The notes under the pieces were generated by a model. That model worked only from the letters and a program-made list of their open reading frames with translations, was not told where the DNA came from and did not search any database. Position numbers and translations under genes: made by a program. From Mariniradius saccharolyticus AK6 (GTDB lineage Bacteria; Bacteroidota; Bacteroidia; Cytophagales; Cyclobacteriaceae), in contig NZ_AMZY02000011.1 of the NCBI RefSeq assembly GCF_000330725.2, forward strand, positions 186,001 to 250,000: a stretch of DNA of 64,000 nucleotides, in the 5' to 3' direction. Positions 46,622-54,734 of this stretch are shown here, one piece after another (positions within the stretch are counted from its first letter, which is position 1; each line of letters starts with the position of its first letter).

Positions 46622-47353
46622 TTAATTCTTCCCCGCAGCGATCACAGCCATGTCGACGGTCTTTGCGGCATGCTGGAAAAGCGCATTCGCGCATGTCGTC
46701 AGCGTGGCGCCGGTTGTCATCACATCATCGACCAAGAGGACTGTTTTGTCCCTGACGTACAAGCTTTCCCGAATCGCAAAAACCTCCGCCACATTCTCCA
46801 AACGCTGCATCCTTGTCTTTTTGGTCTGCGTTTCGGTAAACAGCACCCTTTGGAGTGAATGGATAACGGGAATCCCCAGTGCTTCTGCCAAGCCCTTTGC
46901 AAACTGTTCACTTTGGTTGTAACCCCTCCGCTTCAGTTTCAAGGGATGAAGCGGCACAGGGGTAATTTGGTCCCACTTTTCGGCAAATCCATTCGTTTTC
47001 AGCAGGTTACCATATATTCTACCCAACTCAAAGCCGATTTCGGGTTTGTTTTTATACTTCAGCAGATGCAGCAGGTGCTGGCTGTCCCCTTTCTTGGTAA
47101 ACCGCAGGAACGAAATCACCGATCCGGGCTTGGTGAGGCCTGTTATCTTGATGACAAGGTCATTGTTTTGTGGACGCAGGTGGTAATTGGTCACCGGAAG
47201 CTTGGAGATACAGCTTTTGCACAGCTGATCTTCAAACTCAAAAAGGCTGGCCTTGCACAGGCAGCAGGTCCTCGGAAAGACCAAGGACAAAAAATCCTCG
47301 AAAAATTGGAAACCTGTTTTCAATTTGGATGGTTGGGAAAGTAACACGATCAA
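46622..47353 (-). CDS. comF: ComF family protein
   Basis: The 243-residue protein has the ComF zinc-finger-like N-terminus (FPRTCCLCKASLFEFEDQLCKSC) and a phosphoribosyltransferase domain with the PRPP motif VLLVDDVMTTGATL. TPVPLHPLKLKRRGYNQSEQ is a ComF hallmark. In other bacteria ComF takes part in DNA uptake, transferring incoming single strands to recombination; here no other competence gene is nearby. It appears to be a single gene facing away from the AhpD-like gene. Confidence 0.92.
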   Translation of the reverse strand: MIVLLSQPSKLKTGFQFFEDFLSLVFPRTCCLCKASLFEFEDQLCKSCISKLPVTNYHLRPQNNDLVIKITGLTKPGSVISFLRFTKKGDSQHLLHLLKYKNKPEIGFELGRIYGNLLKTNGFAEKWDQITPVPLHPLKLKRRGYNQSEQFAKGLAEALGIPVIHSLQRVLFTETQTKKTRMQRLENVAEVFAIRESLYVRDKTVLLVDDVMTTGATLTTCANALFQHAAKTVDMAVIAAGKN

Positions 47354-47397
47354 ATAGCTGCTATATTTGCAGGTTAAAATTAACTTCCTAAAAATTA

Positions 47398-47748
47398 ATG
47401 AATTTGATAGAAGAATTCAACGCCTACCGGAGCAAAATGAACGAAAGAATCATGGACTCCGACAATTTGGTCATCAAGCGTTTTTTCAACCTCGATACCA
47501 ATACCTATGCGGAAGGCGCGCTGGAAGTGAAAACAAAAGAAATGATCGGATTGGCCTGTTCGATGGTGCTGCGCTGTGACGACTGCATCAAGTACCACCT
47601 GGGCAAGTCGCATGAGGCTGGTCTCGGTAGAAAGGAAATATTCGAGGTGTTTTCCATTGCCCTGGTCATTGGAGGTTCTATCGTGATTCCGCATTTGAGA
47701 CGGGCAGTGGAGTATTGGGAAGGATTGGAGAAACAAGGGAATGTTTAA
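47398..47748 (+). CDS. Carboxymuconolactone decarboxylase / AhpD-like protein
   Basis: The 116-residue protein is all helical with the family motif LACSMVLRCDDCIKYHLGKSHEAG, where the C-x-x-C and following His form the AhpD-type peroxidase site. KEIFEVFSIALVIGGSIVIPHLRRA completes the fold. It probably acts as a small thiol peroxidase or redox partner in the cytoplasm. It overlaps the start of the next gene by 8 bp, so the two are coupled. Confidence 0.9.
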   Translation: MNLIEEFNAYRSKMNERIMDSDNLVIKRFFNLDTNTYAEGALEVKTKEMIGLACSMVLRCDDCIKYHLGKSHEAGLGRKEIFEVFSIALVIGGSIVIPHLRRAVEYWEGLEKQGNV

Positions 47749-48103
47749 GAAGGATCTTGACCTGGAAAAACGCTGGGGAAAGCTGCTGATGGGCATTGAG
47801 GAACTTCTTGGAAAAAAACCAAAAGACCTGAATGGCGTTTTGTTCCTTATCGGCGTACAGGAATTGGGCAAAGGCTACCACAATTTCTCCAAAGAGCAAA
47901 AGCAGGACTTGATGCACATCGCGATATGCAAGGTGCTGAGTCTCGCCGGGTTTTACGAGTTGGAGTACATCGACCAAGACGGATGGCCACATTGGAGATT
48001 GCTCAAGGAATTGCCGCATTTCGATATTTTGGAACAGGAAAAGCTGCTCAAAATACAGGTATTGGAATATTTCGAACAAGAATTCCAGATTGACATCAAA
48101 TAA
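47741..48103 (+). CDS. Conserved hypothetical protein coupled to the AhpD-like gene
   Basis: The 120-residue product (LDLEKRWGKLLMGIEELLGKKP, FLIGVQELGKGY, FSKEQKQDLMHIAICKVLS) is soluble and helical. I recall related sequences in Bacteroidota but no named domain. Translational coupling with the AhpD-like gene and a 15-bp gap to exonuclease III place it in an operon with redox and repair genes. Its role is unknown. Confidence 0.7.
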   Translation: MFKKDLDLEKRWGKLLMGIEELLGKKPKDLNGVLFLIGVQELGKGYHNFSKEQKQDLMHIAICKVLSLAGFYELEYIDQDGWPHWRLLKELPHFDILEQEKLLKIQVLEYFEQEFQIDIK

Positions 48104-48118
48104 GGGAACCGCTAGTCT

Positions 48119-48880
48119 ATGAAAATCGCATCCTATAACGTAAACGGAATCCGCTCGGCAATCAACAAAGGATTTGTCGATTGGATCAAGGCGACGGATC
48201 CCGATATAATTGGTTTACAGGAAGTTAAGGCAGAAGAAACCAATATCGATAAGTCTATTTTTGAGGATTTGGGCTACTATATCTATTGGTACCCTGCGGT
48301 AAAAAAGGGCTACAGCGGTGTCGCGATTTTGACCAAAACCAAACCAAAAAACATAGCCTTCGGGATGGGAATCCAAAGCTACGATGACGAGGGCAGAATG
48401 ATACGGGCTGATTTTGATGATTTCTCATTCATTTCGGCTTATTTTCCTTCGGGCACTACGGGCGATGTCAGGCAAGACTTCAAATACCAGTTTTTGGATG
48501 ATATCTATGGCTACTCACAGGATTTGATCCAAAAATTCCCTAATTTGATCATGAGTGGGGACTATAATATCTGCCACAAGCCGATAGACATCCACAATCC
48601 AATCTCCAATAAGAACTCCTCCGGGTTTCTGCCGGAAGAAAGGGCATGGATGGACAAGTTCACCTCCTCAGGCTTTGAGGATAGCTTCCGGCTATTCAAT
48701 CCAAATCCCCACCAATATACCTGGTGGAGTTTCAGGGCAGGGTCTCGGGCAAAGAACTTGGGTTGGCGGATTGATTACCACATGACAACCCTGCCCATGC
48801 GGGAGCGTTTGAAAAGAGCTATCATTCTTCCGGAGGCACAGCATTCCGATCATTGTCCGATCATTCTGGAAATGGAATAA
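48119..48880 (+). CDS. xth: Exodeoxyribonuclease III
   Basis: The 253-residue protein has the complete exonuclease III/AP-endonuclease motif set: YNVNGIRSAINKG, DIIGLQEVKAEE (catalytic Glu), SGDYNICHKPIDIHNP (Asp, Asn), RIDYHMTT and HSDHCPIILEME (Asp-His). It cleaves DNA 5' to abasic sites and removes blocked 3' ends in base-excision repair. It is preceded by the hypothetical gene at a distance of 15 bp. Confidence 0.95.
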   Translation: MKIASYNVNGIRSAINKGFVDWIKATDPDIIGLQEVKAEETNIDKSIFEDLGYYIYWYPAVKKGYSGVAILTKTKPKNIAFGMGIQSYDDEGRMIRADFDDFSFISAYFPSGTTGDVRQDFKYQFLDDIYGYSQDLIQKFPNLIMSGDYNICHKPIDIHNPISNKNSSGFLPEERAWMDKFTSSGFEDSFRLFNPNPHQYTWWSFRAGSRAKNLGWRIDYHMTTLPMRERLKRAIILPEAQHSDHCPIILEME

Positions 48881-48914
48881 AAATATTTAAATGAAATTTA
48901 TTCATATTTAATTC

Positions 48915-49313
48915 ATGAAATCCATCAAAATTTCTATCCCATCACTGATGGAGAATATCAAGATCATAGAAAGCTTCATCGATAATGCGAAGGAAAAGTA
49001 TACGATCAATGAAGATATCTATGGCAACATCATGATTTCGGTGACGGAATGCGTGACAAATGCCATCGTGCATGGCAATCAATTGGATGGGAACAAGAAA
49101 GTAGATTTGGAGTTGCGGCTCGAGGACGATTCCCTGCATTTCACCATCGTGGACGAAGGGCCGGGATTTGACTATGAGCACCTCTCTGACCCCACCGCAC
49201 CGGAAAACCTTGAAAAGATCGGCGGCAGGGGCATATTCATCATGAAGCACCTGTCGGATGACGTGAAATTCGAAGACCAAGGGAGAAAAACGGTTCTTAC
49301 ATTTTACCTCTGA
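48915..49313 (+). CDS. GHKL ATPase-domain protein (anti-sigma/RsbW-like)
   Basis: The 132-residue protein is one histidine-kinase-like ATPase domain: VTECVTNAIVHGNQ (N-box), VDEGPGFDYEHL (G1) and GGRGIFIMKHLSD (G2). Small stand-alone versions act as serine-protein kinases against anti-sigma antagonists. No partner regulator is nearby, so its target is unknown. The ybeY gene starts 2 bp after its stop, so the two are cotranscribed. Confidence 0.9.
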   Translation: MKSIKISIPSLMENIKIIESFIDNAKEKYTINEDIYGNIMISVTECVTNAIVHGNQLDGNKKVDLELRLEDDSLHFTIVDEGPGFDYEHLSDPTAPENLEKIGGRGIFIMKHLSDDVKFEDQGRKTVLTFYL

Positions 49314-49315
49314 CA

Positions 49316-49738
49316 ATGGCGATTCTTTTCTTTGAAGAAGATATCAAGTTTTCCTTACCGGACAAAAACAAACACAAAAGATGGCTTAAGGGAATAGCGG
49401 CAAACGAAGGCTTTGCCATTGACGAACTGAATTACATCTTTTGTTCCGATGAATACCTTCTTCAAATAAACCAAGAGTACCTCAAGCACAATACCTATAC
49501 CGATATCATTACCTTTGACAACTCGGACAGGGACAAAGTAATTATCAGCGATATCTTCATCAGCATCGATCGGGTCAAGGAAAACGCCGCTAAGGAAAAT
49601 ACCGCGTTTGAAAACGAATTGCTAAGGGTGATGAGTCACGGATTGTTACACTTGATGGGATACAAAGACAAAAAGCCTGAGGACAAATTAAAGATGAGGG
49701 ATCTGGAAGATCAATCCATCAGGCTATTTAATCAATAA
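49316..49738 (+). CDS. ybeY: rRNA maturation endoribonuclease YbeY
   Basis: The 140-residue protein has the YbeY metal site RVMSHGLLHLMGYKDKKPED. The first two His of HGxLHLxGY are present; the usual third His after YD is replaced by K-D-K, as seen in Bacteroidota forms. It is needed for 16S rRNA 3'-end maturation and ribosome quality control. It ends directly before the two parS sites and mnmG, an origin-linked setting. Confidence 0.92.
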   Translation: MAILFFEEDIKFSLPDKNKHKRWLKGIAANEGFAIDELNYIFCSDEYLLQINQEYLKHNTYTDIITFDNSDRDKVIISDIFISIDRVKENAAKENTAFENELLRVMSHGLLHLMGYKDKKPEDKLKMRDLEDQSIRLFNQ

Positions 49739-49740
49739 AA

Positions 49741-49756
49741 TGTTCCACGTGAAACA
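49741..49756. other. parS centromere site 1
   Basis: TGTTCCACGTGAAACA matches the ParB-binding parS consensus TGTTTCACGTGAAACA with one change, a variant known from other bacteria. It lies in the 74-bp spacer between ybeY and mnmG. parS sites cluster near the replication origin, which supports an origin-proximal position. Confidence 0.9.
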
Positions 49757-49779
49757 CCAAGGTTGTTCTCGATCACAAG

Positions 49780-49795
49780 TGTTCCACGTGAAACA
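49780..49795. other. parS centromere site 2
   Basis: The same 16-base TGTTCCACGTGAAACA recurs 39 bp downstream of site 1 in the same orientation and 18 bp before the mnmG start. Two identical copies so close together are very unlikely by chance. Confidence 0.9.
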
Positions 49796-49812
49796 CCAAT
49801 AACACGAAAAGT

Positions 49813-51678
49813 ATGTTTCCAGAATATGACGTAATCGTAGTAGGTGCAGGACATGCCGGATGTGAGGCAGCACACGCAGCAGCCAAGATGGGTGCCAAGG
49901 TCTTGCTGTGTACGATGAACATGAACACCATCGCTCAAATGTCCTGCAACCCCGCAATGGGCGGCGTCGCAAAAGGACAAATCGTCCGGGAGATAGACGC
50001 CCTAGGCGGAATGTCAGGTATCATTTCCGATAAGTCAATGATCCAATTCAGGATGTTGAACCGCTCCAAAGGTCCCGCGATGTGGTCACCCCGCAGCCAA
50101 AATGACCGCATGCGGTTTGCGGAGGAGTGGAGATTGGCGCTGGAACAAACTCCAAATGTCGATTTCTGGCAAGAAATGGTCAGCGGCCTCCTTGTGACAG
50201 ACGGAAGAGTCCGCGGCGTGAGGACAGGAATCGGCTTAGAAATCCCGGGAAAAACGGTTGTACTCACCAACGGAACATTCCTCAACGGGGTCATCCATAT
50301 CGGGGAAAAACAATTCGGCGGGGGTAGGACAGGGGAATCAGCTGCCAAGGGAATTACCGAACAACTCGTTGGGTTGGGATTTGAAGCAGGACGAATGAAA
50401 ACCGGCACTCCACCAAGGGTAGATGGACGATCTTTGGACTACTCAAAGATGGAAATCCAATTTGGGGATGAAAATCCGGAAAAATTCTCCTATTCTGACG
50501 AAACGCAACCACTCACTGAACAAAGAACCTGCTGGATTACCTATACCAACAAAGAAGTGCACGAAACACTGGAATCAGGATTCGATCGCTCACCGATGTT
50601 CAACGGCCGCATACAAGGTCTGGGTCCAAGATACTGTCCCTCCATAGAAGACAAGATCAACAGGTTTGCAGAACGGGAAAGGCACCAAATCTTCGTGGAA
50701 CCCGAAGGCTGGAATACCGTCGAAATCTACGTCAATGGTTTCTCTACCTCGCTTCCGGAAGATGTACAATACAAAGCCTTGCGGAAAATCCCAGGATTCG
50801 AAAACGCAAAGATGTTCCGACCGGGATATGCCATAGAATATGATTTCTTCCCTCCAACCCAACTCAAATTGAGCCTCGAAACACAGTTGATTCAAAACCT
50901 GTTTTTCGCAGGCCAAATCAACGGTACGACAGGGTATGAGGAAGCAGCATCCCAAGGTCTCATGGCGGGAATCAACGCCGCTAGGAAAGTACAGGAAGAA
51001 GAACCTGTGATTTTGAAACGCTCAGAGGCCTATATTGCCGTTCTGATAGATGACCTCATCAATAAAGGCACGGAAGAGCCTTACCGAATGTTCACATCTC
51101 GGGCGGAATTCAGACTGTTGCTGAGACAAGACAATGCGGATCTCCGGCTGACCCAGTTGGGACATCAAATAGGCCTAGCTGACGACAGGCGATTGGAACG
51201 AATGCTGGATAAAAAATCGGACACAGCAAAATTGATCAATGACCTCAGGCAAAAGAAACTCTCCCCTGATTTGATCAATGAAGGACTCGAAGACATGGAT
51301 ACAGCCACCGTGAAGGAAAAAATATCTGTCGAAAAACTGCTGAAACGGCCCCAAGTCGGACTCAAGGAAATCATGGATTTAGACAATGACCTCAAAGTCT
51401 ACCTTTCCAAATACTCCAAGGACGTTTTGGAGCAAGCGGAAATCCAAATCAAATACGACAGCTATATCGAAAAGGAACAGCAAATGGTCGACAAACTGAA
51501 CAATATGGAAAACTTCAGGATCCCGGTTCATTTTGATTATCTCGCCATTCCAGCCCTGTCAGCCGAAGGAAAACAAAAACTCAACAAGGTTAGGCCAGAA
51601 ACCCTGGGACAAGCATCGAGAATCTCCGGTGTATCTCCAGCAGACCTTTCTATCCTGACTGTTTACCTGGGAAGATAA
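49813..51678 (+). CDS. mnmG: tRNA uridine-5-carboxymethylaminomethyl modification enzyme MnmG
   Basis: The 621-residue protein is full length. The FAD-binding motif VIVVGAGHAGCEAAHAAAKMG opens it, followed by CNPAMGGVAKGQIVREIDALGG, GRTGESAAKGITEQL, MKTGTPPRVDGRSLDYSKM and FAGQINGTTGYEEAASQGL, all diagnostic of MnmG/GidA. With MnmE it modifies U34 of several tRNAs. In many bacteria this gene lies beside oriC. Two parS sites stand in front of it and a probable origin lies 2.6 kb downstream. The following methyltransferase gene overlaps its stop by one base. Confidence 0.97.
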   Translation: MFPEYDVIVVGAGHAGCEAAHAAAKMGAKVLLCTMNMNTIAQMSCNPAMGGVAKGQIVREIDALGGMSGIISDKSMIQFRMLNRSKGPAMWSPRSQNDRMRFAEEWRLALEQTPNVDFWQEMVSGLLVTDGRVRGVRTGIGLEIPGKTVVLTNGTFLNGVIHIGEKQFGGGRTGESAAKGITEQLVGLGFEAGRMKTGTPPRVDGRSLDYSKMEIQFGDENPEKFSYSDETQPLTEQRTCWITYTNKEVHETLESGFDRSPMFNGRIQGLGPRYCPSIEDKINRFAERERHQIFVEPEGWNTVEIYVNGFSTSLPEDVQYKALRKIPGFENAKMFRPGYAIEYDFFPPTQLKLSLETQLIQNLFFAGQINGTTGYEEAASQGLMAGINAARKVQEEEPVILKRSEAYIAVLIDDLINKGTEEPYRMFTSRAEFRLLLRQDNADLRLTQLGHQIGLADDRRLERMLDKKSDTAKLINDLRQKKLSPDLINEGLEDMDTATVKEKISVEKLLKRPQVGLKEIMDLDNDLKVYLSKYSKDVLEQAEIQIKYDSYIEKEQQMVDKLNNMENFRIPVHFDYLAIPALSAEGKQKLNKVRPETLGQASRISGVSPADLSILTVYLGR

Positions 51679-52577
51679 TGCCATTGGAAAAACTGACTCA
51701 CTGCCCACTTTGCAAGAGTGGGCTTTTTTTAAACCATTCCGAAATCAAGGACCACTCCATCAGCAAGGAGAATTTCTATACCTGCAAATGTTCCAAATGT
51801 GACCTTGTCTTCACAAATCCAAGGCCAGACGCAGATTCAATAGGCCGGTACTATGAATCACCGGAATACGTCTCACACCAGAACAAATCCAATTCCCTAA
51901 TCAACATTGCGTACAAACTGATCAGGATGTACACCATTAGAAAAAAGGTTAACCAAATCAACGCGTATTTCCCCGGAAAAGGGTCAATATTGGACTATGG
52001 CTGCGGTACAGGCCATTTCCTCAAGGCAGCCAAAGCCGACGGTTGGAAAGTGACAGGTATCGAACCCAACCCTACAGCAAATACAATATCCAACAGCCAC
52101 GGCGTAAAAACCTACTTAGCTTACGATGAACTGAAAAAGTCGAAAACATTTGACATCATCTCGCTATTCCACGTCTTGGAACATATCCATGCATTGAGGA
52201 GTACCCTCAAAAATCTTCTGAAACATCTCAAAACTGATGGCAAATTGCTTATCGCCGTTCCAAACCGTGAGTCTTTCGACGCCCAACACTACAAGGAATA
52301 TTGGGCTGCCTGGGATGTACCAAGGCACCTTTACCATTTCAACCAAAGTTCGATTCAGAAACTTGCAGAGGAATTTGAGCTCCAAATCGAATCGACCCTA
52401 CCGATGCCTTTTGACGCCTACTATGTTTCCATCCTCAGCGAGAAATACCAAAATCCATCCCGCAGCGGTCTCCTCAACATCTTTAGAGCCCTCCAAATCG
52501 GCAGCAAATCCAATGAATCAGCTAGTAAAAAAGACAATCAGTACTCTAGTTTATTGTTTATTTTGAAGAAAAAATGA
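51678..52577 (+). CDS. Class I SAM-dependent methyltransferase with zinc-ribbon N-terminus
   Basis: The 299-residue protein starts with a Cys-rich module (CPLCKSGLF and CKCSKCDLVF) that probably binds zinc. A methyltransferase domain follows, with GSILDYGCGTGHFLKAAK (motif I), VTGIEPNP, DIISLFHVLEHIHAL and LKTDGKLLIAVPNRES. WAAWDVPRHLYHFN is seen in sugar- and lipid-linked members. It is cotranscribed with mnmG, with a one-base overlap, and overlaps the next lipoprotein gene by 4 bp. The acceptor is unknown. Confidence 0.87.
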   Translation: MPLEKLTHCPLCKSGLFLNHSEIKDHSISKENFYTCKCSKCDLVFTNPRPDADSIGRYYESPEYVSHQNKSNSLINIAYKLIRMYTIRKKVNQINAYFPGKGSILDYGCGTGHFLKAAKADGWKVTGIEPNPTANTISNSHGVKTYLAYDELKKSKTFDIISLFHVLEHIHALRSTLKNLLKHLKTDGKLLIAVPNRESFDAQHYKEYWAAWDVPRHLYHFNQSSIQKLAEEFELQIESTLPMPFDAYYVSILSEKYQNPSRSGLLNIFRALQIGSKSNESASKKDNQYSSLLFILKKK

Positions 52578-54259
52578 AATATTTATTTTACATATATTTA
52601 ATCATTATAATTTCATCTATTCTTTCTTGTGCAAAACAAAGTGCACCACTCGGTGGACCAAAAGATGAGGATAAACCAGAACTCGTATCCATCGATCCAG
52701 AAAACGAATCCATCAATACGAAGCCAAGCATAATTGTTTTAGAATTCAACGAATATGTCCGGACCGAGACACCCAATAAGCTTATTCTAATCACACCCAG
52801 AATCAACAAAGATGACATAGAGGTAACCGCAAACAGAAACAAGGTCACCATCAACCTAAACCAAGAACTTGAGGACAGCACCACATATGTATTCAATTTC
52901 CAAAAATCCATCAAGGACATAACTGAAGGAAATGTCCCTGAAAACCTCCGCCTCGTATTTTCCACAGGACCAACAATAGACAGCTTAACTGCAAACGGCC
53001 AAGTATCTTTCAATTTCCCACAAAACACCAAAGTAATCGAAGATGTCTTGGTTGGCCTATACACTCTAGACGATACTACAAATGTTTTCACAGGTCCGCC
53101 CTACTACGTCGCTCAAACAGATTCAACTGGACAATTCACAATCAAGAACCTGAAACAAGGAAAATACCTAGCTTTCGCTTGGCAAGACAACAACAACAAT
53201 AACAAAGCAGAAGACAAAACCGAACCATATTCCTTTATAATAGACACTATCAATCTGGAATCAGACATCACCGGGCTCAATTTCATTCTTGACAAATCAG
53301 ATCTTTCCCCATTCAAAATACAACGAACTGCCACTATTGGACAAAATTTCGAAATCACCACTACAAAAGCCGCTGTTAATATTGAGATCCAACATGAGGA
53401 CCTGGGGAAAGACCTGTTCTATGTAGCCAAGGAAAAATCCATACGCTTCTATCACCAAACATTACGTAACGACAGCACTACGGTGAGAATCCAACTAGCA
53501 GATTCTGCGGGCATACAAATTGATTCGACTCTTTATCTCAAATTCCAAGAAAGCGACCGAAAAAAGGATACACCAATCCCTTCCTTTGGCTATGCCAAAA
53601 CCTTTATCAAAAACATCGAGGCACAGATACTATTCAACAAACCAATTGCCGATATCAATTACGACTCATTGTTTGTAAAGTACGATACAATAAATAATGT
53701 GCAGATAACACCGCAGATGTTATCATTTGAAGACAGCTTACAGAGAACCTCACTCAGCTTATTGATCCCCATTCCAGATTCCGTTGCATCTGACTCATTC
53801 ACGCTGTATATAGGTGACTCCACGTTTATGGACGTAGAGGGAGAATGGACAGATAAGAAATATGAAAACACCTACACCAAGATAAATCCCGAAACCCTCG
53901 CAGAGGAAATCAAAGTATCAGTAAACACAGAAGAGCGCCCCCTCATCATACAAATCCTAAACAAAAAAGACGAAATCATACGCCAAGAATACCTCGAAAA
54001 TACAAACACAACAACTTTCAAAAACATAGAAGCTGGCACATACATCATACGTGCCATTGTAGATAAAAACAAAAACAAGAGATGGGATACTTCAAACTAC
54101 TTGGACAAACGGTACGCCGAACCCATTTATTTCCTCACAAATCCCGAAAACCCTGAACCCTACGATACGATCGTCCGCGGAGGATGGACTTTGGAAGTGA
54201 CAATTGAACCTAGAAAAGGACCAGGGGTAACTCCACTAAAAGAAAAAAAACCACAATAA
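52574..54259 (+). CDS. Ig-like-domain (Big_5) lipoprotein
   Basis: The 561-residue protein has a lipobox (IIISSILSC) followed by PLGGPKDEDKPELVS, typical of Bacteroidota Ig-like lipoproteins. The N-terminal domain has the Big_5 pattern: SIIVLEFNEYVRTETPN and LEDSTTYVFNFQKSIKDITEGN. Beta-sandwich repeats follow. It is probably an outer-membrane surface or structural protein. Codon choice is visibly richer in A and T than in most of the window (many ATA and AAT codons), which may reflect origin-proximal composition or transfer. Its stop borders the probable oriC. Confidence 0.85.
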   Translation: MKYLFYIYLIIIISSILSCAKQSAPLGGPKDEDKPELVSIDPENESINTKPSIIVLEFNEYVRTETPNKLILITPRINKDDIEVTANRNKVTINLNQELEDSTTYVFNFQKSIKDITEGNVPENLRLVFSTGPTIDSLTANGQVSFNFPQNTKVIEDVLVGLYTLDDTTNVFTGPPYYVAQTDSTGQFTIKNLKQGKYLAFAWQDNNNNNKAEDKTEPYSFIIDTINLESDITGLNFILDKSDLSPFKIQRTATIGQNFEITTTKAAVNIEIQHEDLGKDLFYVAKEKSIRFYHQTLRNDSTTVRIQLADSAGIQIDSTLYLKFQESDRKKDTPIPSFGYAKTFIKNIEAQILFNKPIADINYDSLFVKYDTINNVQITPQMLSFEDSLQRTSLSLLIPIPDSVASDSFTLYIGDSTFMDVEGEWTDKKYENTYTKINPETLAEEIKVSVNTEERPLIIQILNKKDEIIRQEYLENTNTTTFKNIEAGTYIIRAIVDKNKNKRWDTSNYLDKRYAEPIYFLTNPENPEPYDTIVRGGWTLEVTIEPRKGPGVTPLKEKKPQ

Positions 54260-54734
54260 ACTTGGGGATAAAGGCAGAAATTTCTGTGGATATCGCTGGA
54301 TAACATGGGCATAAACACAGACTTATTCCAACCAAAATTACCAAACAGCAAACAAAAAAAGTGCTCCAAAAATAACTCCTGACAAATCAACAATTATCCA
54401 CAAATCATCCCACAGACACTTGTCTACTCCCTACCTAAAGAATCATATCCACAACCGCAGCAATAAAAAGCCAAACAACACAGAGAATCAGACCTTTAAT
54501 GAGTATCAGCTATCCATCAAACCGTGGATAAACATGTGAACAAAAACTCAAAATTGTTTAAAGTGAGATGCAGCCAACTTTTCCACAAATCCACACTATA
54601 ATAACTACAATAGTTTATTTTAAATAAATAAAGTAATACCATTATAGTGATGTGGAAAATCCAAAAAATGCGCTTTTTGGATTAATGTCCATATTTGGGT
54701 AATTTGACTCCGCCTACATCAAACCCAAAAAACC
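54260..54734. other. oriC: Probable replication origin oriC
   Basis: This 475-bp gene-free region is AT-rich and dense in DnaA-box-like 9-mers. A perfect TTATCCACA is at 54394-54402. One-mismatch forms are at 54285-54293 and 54523-54531 (minus), 54445-54453 and 54579-54587 (plus) and 54651-54659 (minus). A second, weaker box is at 54587-54595. Between the last boxes lies a very AT-rich stretch (54596-54650, with TAGTTTATTTTAAATAAATA), a good unwinding element. Two parS sites and mnmG lie upstream, and large genes point away from this region on both sides (minus to the left, plus to the right). Origin function is inferred from these together. Confidence 0.75.
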
